A stretch of DNA of 64,000 nt from Macrocystis pyrifera (GCA_031763025.1 JASSKH010000031.1:2604001-2668000); one strand, 5' to 3'; positions 12,304-23,452 are shown, numbered from the stretch's first letter. The notes: a model not told the origin generated them from the sequence alone. Numbers and translations: made by a program.

Positions 12304-13073
12304 CTAACCGACAAGAAGTCATGAGTCAGATCAGTCAGCAGCTCTACACGGCGGGGTGTCAGTGTGTCGGCCACTGTGACCCATCTACCATCGATGTACT
12401 GGTCAGGCTCAAGCCGCATGGCTCCGGAATCAACGTTGCGTAGGGTGCTCAGTACCTTCTGCTGCAGTATGACAGCAGAGTTCGCAATCGACAATGTCCC
12501 GGCAGTGGGGCCACCAAATACCGGACACGGGAGGGTACCTGCGATGCGCTTACGTACTCTCTCGACCAATTTCGCTGCCTGATTTGACTCCACACCAAAC
12601 TGCATACCGGGCTCGGAGGACTGCTGTTGTGTGACAGCGGTGGGAAGCATGCGTGGCCTGAGCGCAGCGGCTGCCTCTCCTTGCCTGCGGCGGTGTCCGT
12701 TCCGGTTGCTGTCTCCCCCTCCCTTTGGTACGTCCTGCTCGTGGTCGGTGCGGCGTTGGCGTGCATGTCGGGAGCTCCGGCGAGCGCGTTTCCGGAGCCG
12801 CGCCTCTGATCTCGTAGTCGGGAGCGAACGGGCAAGACGGCGGCGGCGGTGGCGGCGGCGGCGACTCTTCGCACGGCGGCGGTCAGTTTCTGAGTCGCTG
12901 CTGCTGCTGCTGCTGCTGGAGCTGCTGCTGCTGCTGCTGCTGGAGCTGCTGCGGGAGCTGTCCGTTGAACTAGAACGGGTGCTGCGGCGACCCTCGCGGG
13001 AGCGGTACCCGCGCTGAAACGGGTCTCCTGGGCCGTCTGCGCCCTGGCCGATCTGCCCGTGGGGCGCAGACAT
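12304..13073 (-). CDS. Gag N-terminal part, RS-rich
   Basis: The first plausible ATG is 13073-13071 (MSAPHGQIGQGADGPGDPFQ). A serine tract coded by CTG/GCT repeats (12897-12965) is followed by an Arg/Ser-rich basic region and a more ordered part ending LTDLTHDFLSVSP. The frame then runs out of register: adding one base to the C-run (plus-strand GGGG 12300-12303) would join it without a stop to the pol frame, which starts QLASAEFVSVYLI. The pre-ATG open frame back to 13388 encodes only a run of Phe/Leu/Tyr from poly-T leader and is not counted as protein. The basic RS region may replace the missing zinc knuckle in RNA binding. Confidence 0.75.
12897..12965 (+). repeat. CTG/CAG trinucleotide tract within gag
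   Basis: Interrupted CTG repeats that encode the Gag polyserine tract on the minus strand. Confidence 0.85.
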
Positions 13074-13463
13074 CCCTGGACGGAAAAATAAATGAATAAA
13101 TAAAAACAAAAAAAGGACAAAAAGGAAACAAAAATTAGGAGAAGAAGAGAAAAGATCAAACAACAACCAACCGGACACACGGAGAGCAGACAAAGGAAAA
13201 AAAAATAAAAAAATATGTATATATAAATATATATATATATATATAGCAGAGGAAAGAGAAGAGAAAAAAAAAAAAAAAAAAAATCGGAAGAGAAGCAAGA
13301 AAAGAAGAACATAGAACAAAATAAAAGGGAAGGAAAACATACAGGGAGATATTAAATTAGTATTACGCGAGCGGGGCACAACCGTCACGACATCTCACAG
13401 CGCGAGAACAAGCGTGGTAAAAATGATGGAAACTGAGCGTATCGGGGTAAATGTATATTCTAA
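13074..13463 (-). other. pyrimidine-rich gag leader
   Basis: The minus strand is T/C-rich with a long poly-T (plus-strand A-run 13265-13283) and a (TA)n stretch at 13215-13245. Confidence 0.6.
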
Positions 13464-13974
13464 ATATCGGTGCCGCCACCTGGAAAGGCACAGACCTAGA
13501 GGGACCTGGTTGTCGTCTCCCTCCCGCATGGGAGACAACAACAACGGCCCCACCAGGTACAGACCCCTCCCACTCAATTCAGATATCTAATTATCGGTGC
13601 CGCCACCTGGAAAGGCACAGACCTAGAGGGACCTGGTTGTCGTCTCCCTCCCGCATGGGAGACAACAACAACGGCCCCACCAGGTGCAGACCCCTCCCAC
13701 TCAATTCAGGTATCTAATTATCGGTACCGCCACCTGGAAAGGCACAGACCTAGAGGGACCTGGTTGTCGTCTCCCTCACGCATGGGAGACAACAACAACG
13801 GCCCCACCAGGTACAGACCCCTCCCACTCAATGCAGATATCTAATTATCGGTACCGCCACCTGGAAAGGCACAGACCTAGAGGGACCTGGTTGTCGTCTC
13901 CCTCACGCATGGGAGACAACAACTACGGCCCCACCAGGCACAGACCCCTCCCGCTCAATTCAGAACTGAGTGCC
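13464..13974 (-). repeat. four 127-bp tandem repeats in the retrotransposon leader
   Basis: The word CGGTGCCGCCACCTGG (or CGGTACCGCC) starts at 13468, 13595, 13722 and 13849, exactly 127 bp apart. Each unit contains GTCTCCC...GGGAGAC with GTTGT/ACAAC extending it, and an outer CACCTGG...CCAGGT pair, so each transcribed unit should fold into a long hairpin. The place between primer-binding site and gag is where packaging signals sit. Confidence 0.9.
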
Positions 13975-15624
13975 TACGCCGCCTGTCGCAGCACAGCTGT
14001 AGTGGCAGCAGAACGAGCTGCCCCCGGAAGAGACCACAGTAAAGTATTTGAGGCGGCGGGACAGGAAGTGACCAGCGGCCGATGATAGTACTGTAGTAGG
14101 TACCAGCACGTTGTCTAGGACAGGCATCGACACGTCGGCACAGTTAGTTCAGCATTGATTGAGCCACAAAAAAAACAAAAAAAAAAAAAACAAACAAACA
14201 AAAACGGTGACGTGTACAGGACCTACCCTGGTAGGTGTTATTTTTGTCCACCCGTACCAGCTATACGTTATACTTCTTCAAAGTAGTGATGCCACTAACT
14301 GCTGTTCATGTACCCCTATTCGAATGTACACAGATATACAATTAAACTAACAAAATCAGTTGAACTCACAGGTGGTATATTTTACACGTAATACTGTCAC
14401 ATAAAGCACCAAAAACAACAACCAACAACAAAACAAAAACAAAAAACAACACGAAAATAACACATGAGGGATCGGAAATCAAGGACGGATACGGCAGCAG
14501 TGGTGGGAACCAGGTGCATTCCACATTGCAAAGCACACGAAAACAGGCCCTAAAAAAAAAAGAAAACACCAACAGCAGCCCTATCACAGCTATGTGATCG
14601 AAGATTTCGTCGAGTACTTCAGTAGGTACACCATGCCGGATACAGTAGTGGAAACACGGTGCACAGCAGTGTACGTCAATAAGCGAAATTAAAAATAAAG
14701 GCACCCCAGGTATACTCGACCAGGAAAACGCGCGTGGGCACATGGTGTATGACAACACTTTGACAAGCGAACAAAACGATCAGGCAAACAGCTCAGTCAA
14801 GCCGCATGGTACATCAGAACAGCACCACGGAGGGTTTCGCCTCTGGATTATCGCTGACCGCGGTGCGTACAACACCGCAGCCAGAGTCCCGTACAGCGAT
14901 GACAACGGCGTGGGGTACACGGCGACAGCAGCAGACACAACGCGCACGGGGCAACCGAAAACGGCCTGGGAGTCACTAAAGTGAGCACACCCGGCCGCGC
15001 TGCGCAAACCACACATCACATCACGTCGGACTTCTGCTTTTCATTCATTTTTCTCGCTGCCGGTGGAAAGAGGGGGCGGGGGCCTAACGAGTGTGCTGCA
15101 ACTTTTTGGACTCCCACCTGAGCCACAAGGCAAGCACAAGAAAAAAAAGCAAGCGGAACTGGAGGGCGATGGCGTGAGAGCAGAGAGATTGACACACTCC
15201 AGGAGCCCCGTGTGCTCCTGGGTGTGCCTTCCACCCAAAATCGAAATTTATCCGGAGAGAAAAAAAAAAACTCAGCCGTCCGGTGCCCCTGCAGGACACA
15301 GCATGGGCATCAGTATGGGAACAGTACGGTTGCCCGGCGGAGGCAACCCAGACATGGGTGGCTACATGAGGAAGGAGTATGCCATCGCATCGTCAACTTA
15401 CAGCTCGCGCCAAGGGCACTTGCGCGCGAGAGCAGGAGAATAGAGGTGGCGTGAGACACCAGGCGCGCGCGGGCAAAGAAGCAAACAACAAGAAAACAAA
15501 CAAAACAAAACAAAACAACAAAAACTACAGCACGCAGGGGCAAGACCGAGGGTCTCGTGGGAACAACAAAAGACGAGCACAGACAGAGTGGCGTAGAACG
15601 ATTCCTAGTACGTGCAAGCGCGTG
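13975..15624 (-). other. long 5' leader of the gypsy element
   Basis: About 1.65 kb with A-rich (plus strand) tracts and no convincing coding frame. Confidence 0.6.
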
Positions 15625-15641
15625 TCTCGGATTGGACACCA
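15625..15641 (-). promoter_or_regulatory. primer-binding site
   Basis: Directly after the 5' LTR the minus strand reads TGGTGTCCAATCCGAGA, starting with the TGG that pairs with a tRNA CCA end. The tRNA was not identified. Confidence 0.75.
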
Positions 15642-16087
15642 TGATATGGATCGGGAGCGTATAGGTCATGAGGTCTTGGGTCAGGATGAGGCAAGCAGCA
15701 CGGGCATGAGCCTATTTTAAGAAATCAGCCGTCGACAGTCCGCTTCAGATACAGGATAGAACAGGATTACAACACATGCCTAAAATATACAAATAATAAG
15801 ACCAACCTCAAGTCTGGCCACGATCCAACCGAGTCGAGACGTGGGCTCGCACGTGTCCCAGAGGGGTATAGCGTGCTTCTGACGCTAGGGAGAAGGTCTC
15901 CCGGGTATGTAGATGGTAAACTGATTGCTTTATACCACAGGTCGAGAGCAAAGACCACAAGTGGCAAGATGGATTGGTCCGAAAGGGAAACCATCCACAA
16001 ATTGGGGGGGGGCCGTAAATGACGCGGCCCCTACCGATACAAAAATGCATGCCGTCGTAACTCCTGAAACGGTCCTGAACCGTAACA
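15642..16087 (-). repeat. 5' LTR of the gypsy element
   Basis: 446 bp, apparently identical to 6283-6728. It drives transcription on the minus strand; no clear TATA box was picked out. Confidence 0.95.
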
Positions 16088-16091
16088 TAGT

Positions 16092-16488
16092 ACCTAGACT
16101 ACAACATGTACCTTAGGACAACCCAGCCAAGTTCCCTCGATTGCAGCGCCTGCTGTATGCACCCGCAGTTGTTGTTTGCTGTAGATTACAAGTACGCGTG
16201 TCGGCCCGTACCGTCTGAAGCAGCAGACGGAGGCACTACAGGAGGGTAGGTCGCTTGACACCGTACAATCATGTCGTCACATTATGCCAACACATGGACA
16301 CCGAACCCCTTCGAAAATGTTGGACCATTGCGCTGGTTTCGCCGGAAAACCGACCGATAAGTCGACCGAGATATGTTTTCGGTGCGGCCGAAAATTGACC
16401 GAGCCCATTTCCGTTGTCGGTTGACAACACTGGGGTCATGCCACCGTACCAGATGGAGCCATGCCTCTACAGCAGTACCGCAGGGGTT
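16092..16488. other. non-coding stretch
   Basis: Flank of the gypsy insertion. From 16330 to 16430 ACCGA/TCGGT words recur as at 5655-5790. No gene seen. Confidence 0.5.
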
Positions 16489-16860
<372 letters not shown>

Positions 16861-17984
16861 CGTACGTACTCATTGGTTGCTTGCCTTAAGTCATTCAACC
16901 ATTGACCGCGCATCAGAGGTAAGGAGTGCGTCCGAACAGCGATGTAAGGCGGAGCTGAACTAACCGCGCGTGGTTTTGAGACCACTCGCAATACTGGGCG
17001 CTCGCACTATCAACGAGAAAAACTATACTACTCTGAACCGAGTATATATAAATACCGTTTATATAAATACCGTTTGGGTTGAATATGAATATACAAATAA
17101 TCCTTCCATTCGGAGACAGAGAGGTACTGCTGTAGTAATCAGAACCGAATAGAGGCTAGCTAAAAATAGGGGGATACATATGTAGGGGGACACACTATAT
17201 TACTCTTGGAGTAAATACGTGGACCGCTTGGGCTCCGTACCGTACAACACTATCACACTAGGGTGATAGGATACCACACCCTCGCAACGATTTTGAACAG
17301 ATAGGTTTTCCCGACAACGGGGAGGGCGTACTGAGCACGACCAGCGATGCGTCCACGCAACCTCCTCGACCAAACCTTTCTCAAGCCACCATTTTCGTTG
17401 TGTGTGAGATGTTTTGGGAGTATACCGCGCCCGAAATTCGTCCCAGGGGATGCGTTACCATCTCAAGTGCTATAAGGGTATTAATGCCCGAAAGGTTATT
17501 TTATTTCCGCCTAGAGGTAAAGTTTCTGGTTATGATTACTGTGTCTCCTCTCCGCAATAGGCGGTCGGGAAAAACATCCCTCCTTCACGTATTGTTTTGG
17601 CCGCGATATATACCTTTGAACCTCTTTTTTTTTGTACTACTGTATCTGATCCGCGAAAGCAAAACGGGCCAAAACTGGCCAGAAACGTTGTACGCGTGCG
17701 TGCGGCTGATGCCTTTTATTCTTTCTTTGCTTTTTTCGCACCGAGCGAGAAAACATAAACATCGGGCTGCGCTTCCAAAGGGAAGGGCGGACCACGCCTG
17801 AGTAGCTACTCCTTCAAGACAGAGTTTTCCGGGATGTTTCTGCGCGATCAGATTTGTAAGACATACGATTGTATGACTGAATAGTGCGGGCACTTTTGAC
17901 CCTGATTTGACTTAATCGGTCATGACTTCTTGACTGCGATCGCCGATTTGAAAACTAAATACATATTTATGGTGTCCGTGATAA
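16861..17984. other. non-coding stretch, nothing recognised
   Basis: Includes two adjacent copies of TATATAAATACCGTTT (17043-17073). Open frames at 17400-17890 match nothing I know. Confidence 0.5.
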
Positions 17985-18130
17985 AACGAACAACACTGGT
18001 GACTCGTCATCTTTTTTAGTTGGCAAAAAACTATATTATATTCAGGTAAAAAATGTTCCAAAAAAAAAAAGCAAGCTCGGCCAGACTCGAACCCACGACA
18101 TGCGCGTATAAGGTGCCCACCATTCGTTAT
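17985..18130 (-). repeat. tRNA-derived SINE-like repeat, copy 1 (5' truncated)
   Basis: The minus strand holds the 3' half of a tRNA-like sequence (loop CTTATAC, B box GGTTCGAGTC), then TTTTTTTTTT and a tail with ACCTGAATATAATATAG. The same tail follows the tRNA-like part at 19030-19180. Confidence 0.55.
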
Positions 18131-18309
18131 CTTTTTTATCAATATTATTAACAGTTGGCCAAAAAAAAACTAGGGCAAATGCCAAAATCAGGTATACCTG
18201 ATCCGTTTGAGCCAAAACCAGGTACATGCTAAAACCAAGTAAAAAACGCGCGCCACGAGCGGTGTGATTGATGTCCATGACAAGCCGGAAAAAAAAAAAG
18301 AATGCGCCT

Positions 18310-18700
18310 AAAGCATTAGGCGTGCCACATGGCCTCCAAAATCTGAATTGTTTTGTGTTCTTCAGGGTGTATCATAGGTACCACGGGCTCCACTTGGACC
18401 TGCAAAGAGTCACTATTAATAAGCTTCGTTTGTTTCGCCACGGCGGGAGCGCGAAGAGTACTTACTCTGGCGCCCCCCCCCCCGTTGACAGCTTCAAAGC
18501 TTCCAGACCGTCCTCGCGGAACCGCCTGCTCGGCACGAAATTATCTTGCCGTACCAAACCTGAGACCACCTCGATGCGGGGTGGTGCAGACGAAACGCCG
18601 AGTGTCCATGGTGCTGTAAAGACTGCTGTGAACATAGAAAACAACAGAGCAGTACACACGACAACTAACTGAAGCACATCGCACACTTCAAAGGAGAAAA
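18310..18700 (-). other. possible two-exon gene 3' end
   Basis: On the minus strand a frame with a hydrophobic stretch (LQLVVVCTALLFSMFTAVFT) continues through PPRIEVVSGLVRQDNFVPSR to a donor GA/GTAAGTAC near 18461. A good acceptor CTCTTTGCAG/GTC follows near 18403, after which one frame ends at a TAA near 18317 and another at a nearer TGA. An 11-base C-run (18472-18483) inside the first exon makes the frame uncertain. The family is not recognised; the acceptor region resembles that at about 6113. Confidence 0.3.
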
Positions 18701-19029
18701 AGTGAAACCAGCGCACGCATGTATGCATGTATATACGTGCTTTTACGTACGACGTACGAGTACAGAGTTTATACGTCAATACAGAAGAAATTCAACCGAG
18801 GGAGGGCAGACGCATACGGAGAGAAAACACAGTGTACGTATGGCCTCTCTGATTGGTTCAAAGTTGGCCAAAATCAGTTGAAAGCTAGACAGAGTAGAAA
18901 AAATCAGGTGTACCTTGGCCTTTTCGTGCCAAAATCAGTTACAATGTCAGCTTGGCCAATAGCAGGGCTCCTGGTGTGTGTTTTGTACTTGATTTCAGTA
19001 TGTAACTGTTTTTGGCACGAAAGTGGCCA

Positions 19030-19180
19030 GGTATACCTGATTTTGGCAAAAAACCAAAAAACTATATTATATTCAGGTAAAAAATGCTCAGAAAAAAAAA
19101 AGCTAGCTCGGCCAGACTCGAACCTACGGCATGCGCGTATAAGGTACCCATTCACCAACTAAGCTAACCACCAAGGCACG
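19030..19180 (-). repeat. tRNA-derived SINE-like repeat, copy 2
   Basis: The minus strand carries an A box (TAGCTTAGTTGG), an anticodon-like loop CTTATAC (TAT), a B box (GGTTCGAGTC), then ten T and the same tail as copy 1. Acceptor and T stems pair poorly, so this is a tRNA-derived repeat or pseudo-tRNA, not a working tRNA-Ile. Confidence 0.55.
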
Positions 19181-19449
19181 AGAACATCTCGTACCCCTGC
19201 AGACATCACTTCATGTATGGTATAGCCCATAGCATGACGGGGATCGTGTTCCCCCTCCCTGAAAAAAGTCGACCCCCGTCCCACGTCTCCACACCTCTTT
19301 TATCTCATTGTTAGACTTGAAGCGGGTAGATTTTAGTTATTTTTTTGGGTTTGTTTCGAAATTTGGTTTGTTTCGAAATCGGTCGGGTCCTGAAGAAGAG
19401 CTCTCCGAGGTTTATTTTAAGGTTTTCTCAAATGTTGGGGATTTGGTCA

Positions 19450-19590
19450 GAAGGTTTAAAAAATCTCACGGGTCGGGTCGGGTCGGGTCAAGCAGTTTTC
19501 AAAATCTCACCGGTCGGGCCAGGCCAGGACACCCTGACCCGACCCGAACGCACCCGACCGGGGCCTCGACCCGCGAGGGCTGACCTGATC
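19450..19590 (+). repeat. (GGGTC)n array, copy 1
   Basis: Runs of GGGTC separated by AAAATCTCAC spacers, related to 43040-43790. Confidence 0.8.
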
Positions 19591-19714
19591 CGTGAACAGC
19601 CCTGATCATAAAGTGAGGACCCTTTTAGGGCACACTGCAATCTCGTGTTTGGGGGAAAAAATACTTACAGTAGGGTTTGAGTGGTTCGTCCCCGAAACAA
19701 AGGTTGCACTACTA

Positions 19715-19819
19715 TTAGGGGGGTCCATAGTTAATAGGACCTATGGTATACATAAAAACCTGTATATTTACCTATTTTTACTGACAATAGTGGGTCCTAT
19801 TTACTATGGCCCCCCGTAG
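19715..19819 (-). mobile_element. MITE family M1, copy 3
   Basis: 105 bp, TA at 19713-19714 and 19820-19821; core in reverse orientation to copy 1. Confidence 0.85.
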
Positions 19820-19948
19820 TAAAAGGGGTTAAGACAGGAACCGCGGCCACAAAAACGACGTGCAATGATCACAACACCAGCGCGAATTGGCTCCGTAGGG
19901 TTCAGTAGGCCTGTCGGCGCCAACACGTTCTGGCGCAGCCGCGCTGCA

Positions 19949-20033
19949 GTCGTTGTGCCTGAGTGGTAAAAGGGAATGGATTTGAAACCCACTACCGTGA
20001 GTTCACGCGCACGTTCGAATCCTGTCGACGACG
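19949..20033 (+). tRNA. tRNA-Ser(TGA), possibly degenerate
   Basis: Acceptor GTCGTTG (19949-19955) pairs with CGACGAC (20026-20032). The D-arm is GCCTGAGTGGTAAAAGG, anticodon loop TTTGAAA gives TGA, and the variable arm CCGTGAGTTCACG is of serine type. The anticodon stem has two A-C mismatches and the T stem one, so it may be a pseudogene. A T-run of about 19 follows. Confidence 0.65.
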
Positions 20034-20059
20034 GTTTTTTTTTTTTTTTTTTTCAGTCG

Positions 20060-20629
20060 CTCTTTGATGTTACGCGTAACAATGCGCGTCAATGCACGCC
20101 AACAATTCCGAAAATTCCCCCGAGCGCCTACGAGGGTACGTATGAACTCTTTGCTGAGGGTGGGGTGGTCTGTTGGAAAATATCGTCAACCATCTGCGGC
20201 CGAAGCCACGTACGCTTTTCCTTTTCGTCTTCAATCATTACTTCGTCTCTTAGTCTACCAAAATCTGTACATCCCGTTCCGGAAATTCTCGGGTGCTGTG
20301 TTTCTCACCCAACTATTCATTCAGACTACGGTTTTTAGATAGCTGTTGAGAATATATATATTTTTTGTGCATCGGTGCATGATTACTTGTTCTTAGCGTA
20401 TAAATTTGCTTTCGGTCAAATTGTCAGCATCGATTGGTCTTGTTTTTGCGATCACGAAGACAGAGCATCGTCAGTGTCCAATTTTATTCTTCAAACCGCT
20501 ACCTGGTATAATGTGAAACGTGAACAGAAATATTGTCCGGGATTGACCACAGCTTTCCACAGTTTTCCAAAGGTTGTCAGAGTAGCAGTACCAGCGAGCA
20601 CCAGTCACCTCAGCCCCTGCTATCCTTGG
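20060..20629. other. non-coding stretch, nothing recognised
   Basis: AT-balanced sequence with short unmatched open frames. Confidence 0.5.
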
Positions 20630-21300
20630 GACCCGTGGGTACTCAGTCATTTCAGCTGATCTTGCCCTTCCTTGGGACTCGCGAGTACTCACAAATTTCA
20701 GCTCCCTAAAGCCTTGGGACTCGCGAGTACTCAGTCATTTCTGCTCCGCGCACCCCTGTCACTCGGACGGACTCAGTCATTTCAGCCCCTCGTACTCTTG
20801 GGACCGAGTGCTTGAAAATATTGGTTCTCGCGAGTCGATGAGTTGAGTCCCGATGGCTGTATATATTGGTACTCTGACGGCATCTGGCAGTTGTCTTTGA
20901 AAAGGGGATAATATAACAGACAAAAGAAAAATATTGCTTTTGGTTAGACCCTCTGGCTCCGTACTCGAACAGTCATTTCAGCCCATGGTGCCCTTGGGAC
21001 TCGGGAGTACTCAGCCCTTTCAGCTCCAGGTACCGTGGGGACTCGCGAGGACTCAGTGATTTCATCTCCTCGTGCCCTTGGGGGTCGCGAGGACTCGGTC
21101 ATCTCAGCTCATTGTACTCTTGGGACTCGCGAGTACCAAGTAAATTCAGCTCCCCGTATCTTTGGGACTCGCGAGGACTCAGCTAGTTGAGCTTCTCTCG
21201 TACCCTTGGGACTCGCGAGGACTCTTGTCATTTCAGCTCCTCGTACTCTCGGGACTACGTACTTGAAAGTGACTGGCACTCGCGAGTCAACGGCTGAGTC
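20630..21300 (+). repeat. GACTCGCGAGTACTC minisatellite
   Basis: About eleven degenerate units of 50-60 bp with the core TTGGGACTCGCGAGTACTC followed by AGTCATTTCAGCTC. A higher-order unit is visible: the block ending ...GAGTCC...TGGTACTCTGACGGC occurs at 20870-20885 and 21300-21332. Confidence 0.85.
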
Positions 21301-21369
21301 CGTATGGCTCATAGTGGTACTCTGACGGCCCTTTGCAGTTTTCCCTCGTTCTTTCTTGCTCTCCGATGG

Positions 21370-21500
21370 CAAGTTGTTGTTGTTGTTGTTGTTGTTGTTG
21401 TCTTCACATTAAATCGCCCTTTCTACCCAGCTTCATCAGTACACCCAGTGTCTGTCCTGATTCCTTATCCTAGAGAGATACTGATTCTGTGGTCACAGAG
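21370..21500 (+). repeat. R5 dispersed repeat, copy 2, with (GTT)n
   Basis: Starts in a (GTT)9 run, then CTTCACATTAAA, CCAGTGTC and TAGAGAGATAC as in copy 1. Confidence 0.65.
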
Positions 21501-21689
21501 TGTGAGACAGAGGAAGACCAAAAATAAATAAATAAATAATCGCAAGTTCAAGTGTCAAGCAAGTGAAATGCCAGCGTACCGGGCACGAGAACACAACAAC
21601 ACAAGCAAGACCAAAAAAACAAGAACAAAAAGACGACAAAAACAAAAACAAAAATTTGAAAGGAAACAGAATACAAACGACGCAAGGAC

Positions 21690-23045
21690 TTCAGAATGGC
21701 TGCCAGACGGAAGGTACAGTCGTAATATAGAGACATATGTATACGTATGTTTGTCGAATTTTCGAACTTTTGCCAACTTTTCTCTGTGCACGAGCACTTT
21801 TCGGCAAAACACCAAGTGCACTTGGACACGGGAAGCCCGACCGGCCACATTGATCCAGGTCTCGGCGCGATCCATGCACTCTGGAGCGCGTGGGGGGCGC
21901 TCAAAGGTTTTTTCCGGCGGGAGTGGATAAGACGATTTCCCTGGTTTCAGTACGAGCGGCCTTATATCGTACGTACATACCTCTGAAATGTCGTCAAATT
22001 TTCGTCTTTCCAGCGTTCATGTACCGGTACAATTTTTTTTTGCGTCTGAACACAACACACAACACAGACAACAGACAATTCAAGACAGCAGCAGAGCAGA
22101 GAGCGTGGCTAACCCTAGCTGCATACAACACTACAACCCTGCTGTCCAGCAGCAGCAGCAGCAGCAGCACGGTGGGGGCAGCCACGGGCACGTGTGGCAG
22201 GCCCACATGCGCGTAGGTCTGCGCTCTATTACTTTTGTTGCTAGCTGTTTTTTTCTGGCCCTGTGATCGATCCTCCCGCAACAACGCACCTCTTTCTCTC
22301 TGACGCTGTGCGCGATCGTGCGATCGTACAACATGTTGGGGCTGTTGCACACAGCAGTGCGACTCCGGCAACAGGCATTAACACCAGCAGCGCAGATAGC
22401 GTGCTGACTGCCAGCTAAAACTACAGGTTCAACAGTCGGCAACACCATGCACGTGTGGTAGAGCCGGGCTGTACGGTGGATGGTAAATCAGAGCCTGTCT
22501 GTGCTTGCTGTGTACCGTGCTCACAAAAGATGTCAGGAGACATAATTTTTAGCCCATGACGGAGAGCAGCTTTGCCTTGACATGCCTCGACTGACACCAA
22601 AATACTACTAGCTAGGTTTTGGTATAGAAGACTCCGCCCTACACCCTTCACAGTTCACGTTTTGCCTTGGTTGACATGTCTCCTGGCGTCTTTGGTGTGT
22701 GACGGCACAAATTGATTTCTACCGCTGCTACTGCTGCTGCTGGCGTGCTCTTCTTCTGCCTGCTATAAATAGACAGCAGCAGAGCAGCAGCAATAGTGAG
22801 GCAGTCGTGCGATGCTCGCAGTAGCGGAGAGGCCAGCACTCAGCAAGTACGTGCCTACGAGTACCTGTTGCTCGTTGCTGTTGTCGTGTTGGCCGCTACG
22901 CACCAGGCACACAGCTACTTGCTCGGCTTGCTGCAGTCTGCAGGCATTTTTTAATATTTTTTTTCCCAGGCACCCAAGAAGTGGAACCGATTCCTGCCCC
23001 CAGTGTAAGCTCTCTAATTACCACCAGGTATGTAACATGTCCATG
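21690..23045 (+). repeat. 1.4-kb duplicated segment, copy 1
   Basis: Homologous over its length to the minus strand of 54222-55700 (landmarks: TTTCGGCAAAACA, CTCAAAGGTTTTTTCCGGCG, CATGTTGGGGCTGTTGCACA, AAACGTGAACTGTGAAGGGT complement, CACCCAAGAAGTGGAA). It lacks the MITE found in the other copy and so preserves the empty site at TTGTTGC-TA-GCTG (22244-22246 region). Confidence 0.85.
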
Positions 23046-23162
23046 TACACTACAGGACAGTACGCCGTTTGCACAACCATCGTACGACGAAACACTGACT
23101 GCTGTTTACCCTGCTGTTGCTGCTGTACACTACCGAGCCTTTCCTACAGGGAACACAAGTAA
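22812..23162 (+). CDS. small Cys-rich ORF, doubtful
   Basis: 116 codons, preceded 40 bp upstream by TATAAATAG (22764-22772). The stretch TCCSLLLSCWPLRTRHTATC and then SACCSLQ, RHPRSGTDSCPQCKLS is kept in frame in the duplicated copy (minus strand 54471-54240), which has TCCSLLLSCWLLRTMHTATC and RHPRSGIDSCPQCKLS. Much of the Cys content comes from CTG repeats. No family is recognised; frame conservation may be simple sequence identity. Confidence 0.2.
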   Translation: MLAVAERPALSKYVPTSTCCSLLLSCWPLRTRHTATCSACCSLQAFFNIFFPRHPRSGTDSCPQCKLSNYHQVCNMSMYTTGQYAVCTTIVRRNTDCCLPCCCCCTLPSLSYREHK

Positions 23163-23452
23163 TAGTAGTGGTATAGCAGTGTGATTGATTATTACAGTCA
23201 GCCAAAAGGGTGCAGTATGGGCAAAAAGCCTGAGACTCTTTTTGGGGCGCCATCTTGAAACAGCCTTGAGCATAGGCTATTGTCATATAGGATTAAGTGC
23301 AGAGTGCACCACTGAGCCGTCTTTCTTCATCCAATTTTCTTAGCGTTCTCCAAAACCTGAGCATTATGTTCTCTTTATTGGGCACTTTCATATTGGCGGG
23401 CCTATACTGTAGCAGCACCCGTCCTACCGGTACCCTCCTTTCGTATTAACTA
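23050..23452. other. non-coding stretch
   Basis: Nothing recognised. Confidence 0.5.

Larger units (their letters stand above)
6283..16087 (-). mobile_element. full-length Ty3/gypsy LTR retrotransposon (9.8 kb)
   Basis: Two 446-bp LTRs (6283-6728 and 15642-16087) are the same length and I saw no difference between them. The element is flanked by TAGT on both sides (6279-6282 and 16088-16091), a 4-bp target duplication. On the minus strand the order is LTR, primer-binding site, 2.5-kb leader, gag, RT, RNase H, integrase, Tudor-like tail, polypurine tract, LTR. RT-RH-IN order places it in Ty3/gypsy. Matching LTRs point to recent insertion. A solo LTR of the family lies at 53002-53549. Confidence 0.95.

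Noticed and set aside
13074-13388. N-terminal extension of gag with Phe/Tyr/Leu runs
   Set aside because: It is translated poly-T and (TA)n leader; the first sensible ATG is at 13073.
13464-13974. CRISPR-like array
   Set aside because: These are contiguous 127-bp repeats without unique spacers, inside a retrotransposon leader of a eukaryote.
19095-19172. Functional tRNA-Ile(TAT)
   Set aside because: Acceptor and T stems do not pair properly and the sequence belongs to a tailed repeat.
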